The notes under the pieces were generated by a model. That model had not been told where the DNA came from. It worked only from the letters and a program-made list of their open reading frames with translations, and did not search any database. A program made the position numbers and the translations under genes. 14,916 nt of DNA from Candidatus Kerfeldbacteria bacterium (lineage in GTDB: Bacteria > Patescibacteriota > Patescibacteriia > SBBC01). Where the stretch lies: positions 1-14,916 of the forward strand of contig JACQKI010000012.1 in the NCBI GenBank assembly GCA_016204645.1, written 5' to 3'. How positions within the stretch are numbered: the first letter of the stretch is position 1; each line of letters starts with the position of its first letter. Shown here one piece after another: positions 14,087 to 14,916 of this stretch.

Positions 14087-14916
14087 GCTGACCGGCGTAC
14101 GTTAACGCGTTGTTCCACTTCTCGAACCAAAAAGGTCAGGCCGATCATCATGACCGCCGCTTCAACGTGGGCAGGAAGAAAGTATCGCCAGAAAAAACTT
14201 ATCGTCACGAAGGCTAGCGTCCCGGCTAGCAACAGTCGGTGGGGGCGGCGGTCATTCCATACCCACCGCGCAATTATAGTCAGGATTGGAACTGCAAACA
14301 GCAACTCCAGCAGCCAGAATGGAAATGGTTGGTCTGGAGCAATCACGCCGGCTGACACCAGCAGTCCGCCAACCCCCTCACCGCCGGCCGGGTACGTAAC
14401 GTCTCGAGAAAAAAAACCAAGGGTATCCTGCAGCAAATCGATTGGGCCCCAAATCAAAAACGGCAAGATCGAAATGAACGGGATGCCAAACGTCAACCAC
14501 GCGACCACGAGACGATTGCGTAAGTCCGGGGCAAGTCGCCAGATGGCGACTAACAGCGGCAACCCGATAATCCAACTTAACTGCTTGTCGGCCAGCGCTA
14601 AACCGAGTGCAGCCGCTGCTAACCAGAACCGACGCCGCGCCGTCAGTACGGCGGCCAGCGCCAAAAGCGCAATCATCACGATCTCGTTCGTGCCGTAGTA
14701 GTACAGAATGATGGCGAACGGCGAAAGCGCAAACAGCGCTACCAGCGGCTCGCGGACCGGTGATTGTTTCAACGCCCACCATGCCACGGCCATCAGCCCG
14801 GCCAGGGCGATGATGTAGATCAGGCGTTGATCGTACCAGCCGAACAACGTGTTCGTCATCAAGTAGGCGGGCAAGCTGATAATCAAGTGTCCCGGGAGAT
14901 AGACATAGGTCGCCAC
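14083..14916 (-). CDS. GT-C-like membrane protein, 5' truncated by window
   Basis: The C-terminal 277 residues are present; the true start lies beyond 14916. The first readable codon, GTG, is simply the window edge. The visible part begins YLPGHLIISLPAYL, resembling the YPP(G)-x-LL-x-LP loop motif of GT-C enzymes. About seven to eight hydrophobic helices follow, with YYGTNEIVM and ALADKQLSWIIGLPLL in the middle; the latter sits where GT87-like proteins have K-x-x-P-LLL. It ends in a short cytoplasmic tail (VREVEQRVNVRRSA). It overlaps the next gene by 4 nt (ATGA) and heads the visible part of the cluster. A transferase role is inferred from these motifs and its neighbours. It could be a non-catalytic or flippase-like membrane protein. 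Confidence 0.55.
   Translation of the reverse strand: MATYVYLPGHLIISLPAYLMTNTLFGWYDQRLIYIIALAGLMAVAWWALKQSPVREPLVALFALSPFAIILYYYGTNEIVMIALLALAAVLTARRRFWLAAAALGLALADKQLSWIIGLPLLVAIWRLAPDLRNRLVVAWLTFGIPFISILPFLIWGPIDLLQDTLGFFSRDVTYPAGGEGVGGLLVSAGVIAPDQPFPFWLLELLFAVPILTIIARWVWNDRRPHRLLLAGTLAFVTISFFWRYFLPAHVEAAVMMIGLTFLVREVEQRVNVRRSA

Noticed and set aside
1..14916. Prophage, transposon, CRISPR array or tRNA/rRNA genes
   Set aside because: No integrase or transposase motifs, no regularly spaced repeats and no tRNA-like cloverleaf or conserved rRNA segments were seen while reading both strands. A tRNA/ncRNA covariance search was not possible here.

Overview
The window looks like chromosomal sequence from a Patescibacteria/CPR-type bacterium. 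This is an inference: it rests on small secreted TrbC/VirB2-like (T4SS-type) pilin proteins in tandem, tightly packed membrane GT-C glycosyltransferases, a DUF2079 protein, very short intergenic gaps and moderately high GC. TGA is used as a stop and no gene reads through it, so the standard code applies and this is not a code-25 (Gracilibacteria-like) lineage. I see no mobile element, CRISPR array, rRNA or tRNA.

Left part, + strand (1-5442). The last 22 codons of a phosphoenolpyruvate synthase-like gene are followed by a 32-bp perfect palindrome. A promoter then drives galU (229-1110), which abuts a membrane-anchored solute-binding protein (1112-2518), which abuts a multidomain protein (2520-3635) made of a pilin-like two-helix module, a peptidoglycan-binding repeat and a cupredoxin-like domain that has lost its copper ligands. 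Four more T4SS-pilin-like genes follow (3669, 4025, 4586, 5023). The last two have their own strong extended -10 promoter, a roughly 100-nt leader, near-perfect Shine-Dalgarno sequences and a UUCG-capped terminator, as expected for abundant structural subunits. They are recent tandem duplicates.

Middle (5493-7529, + strand). A leaderless-looking DUF2079 multi-membrane protein with a C-terminal beta-rich domain. Its stop overlaps that of the convergent minus-strand cluster by 4 nt.

Right part, - strand (14916 to 7526). Six tightly coupled genes: a truncated GT-C-like protein, a GT87-like polyprenol-sugar transferase, a DPM1-type GT2 that would make polyprenyl-phosphate sugar, two tandem PMT/ArnT-like GT-C paralogues and one further GT-C-like protein. 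They look like a pathway that makes polyprenyl-phosphate-linked sugar in the cytoplasm and uses it on the outer face of the membrane, for surface glycans or protein glycosylation. galU could supply UDP-glucose. The neighbouring pilins and anchored surface proteins are possible but unproven acceptors.

The most unusual element is the surface module at 1112-5388: an orphan binding protein, a pilin/peptidoglycan-binding/cupredoxin fusion and a pilin array, with no secretion ATPase or transporter genes beside it.
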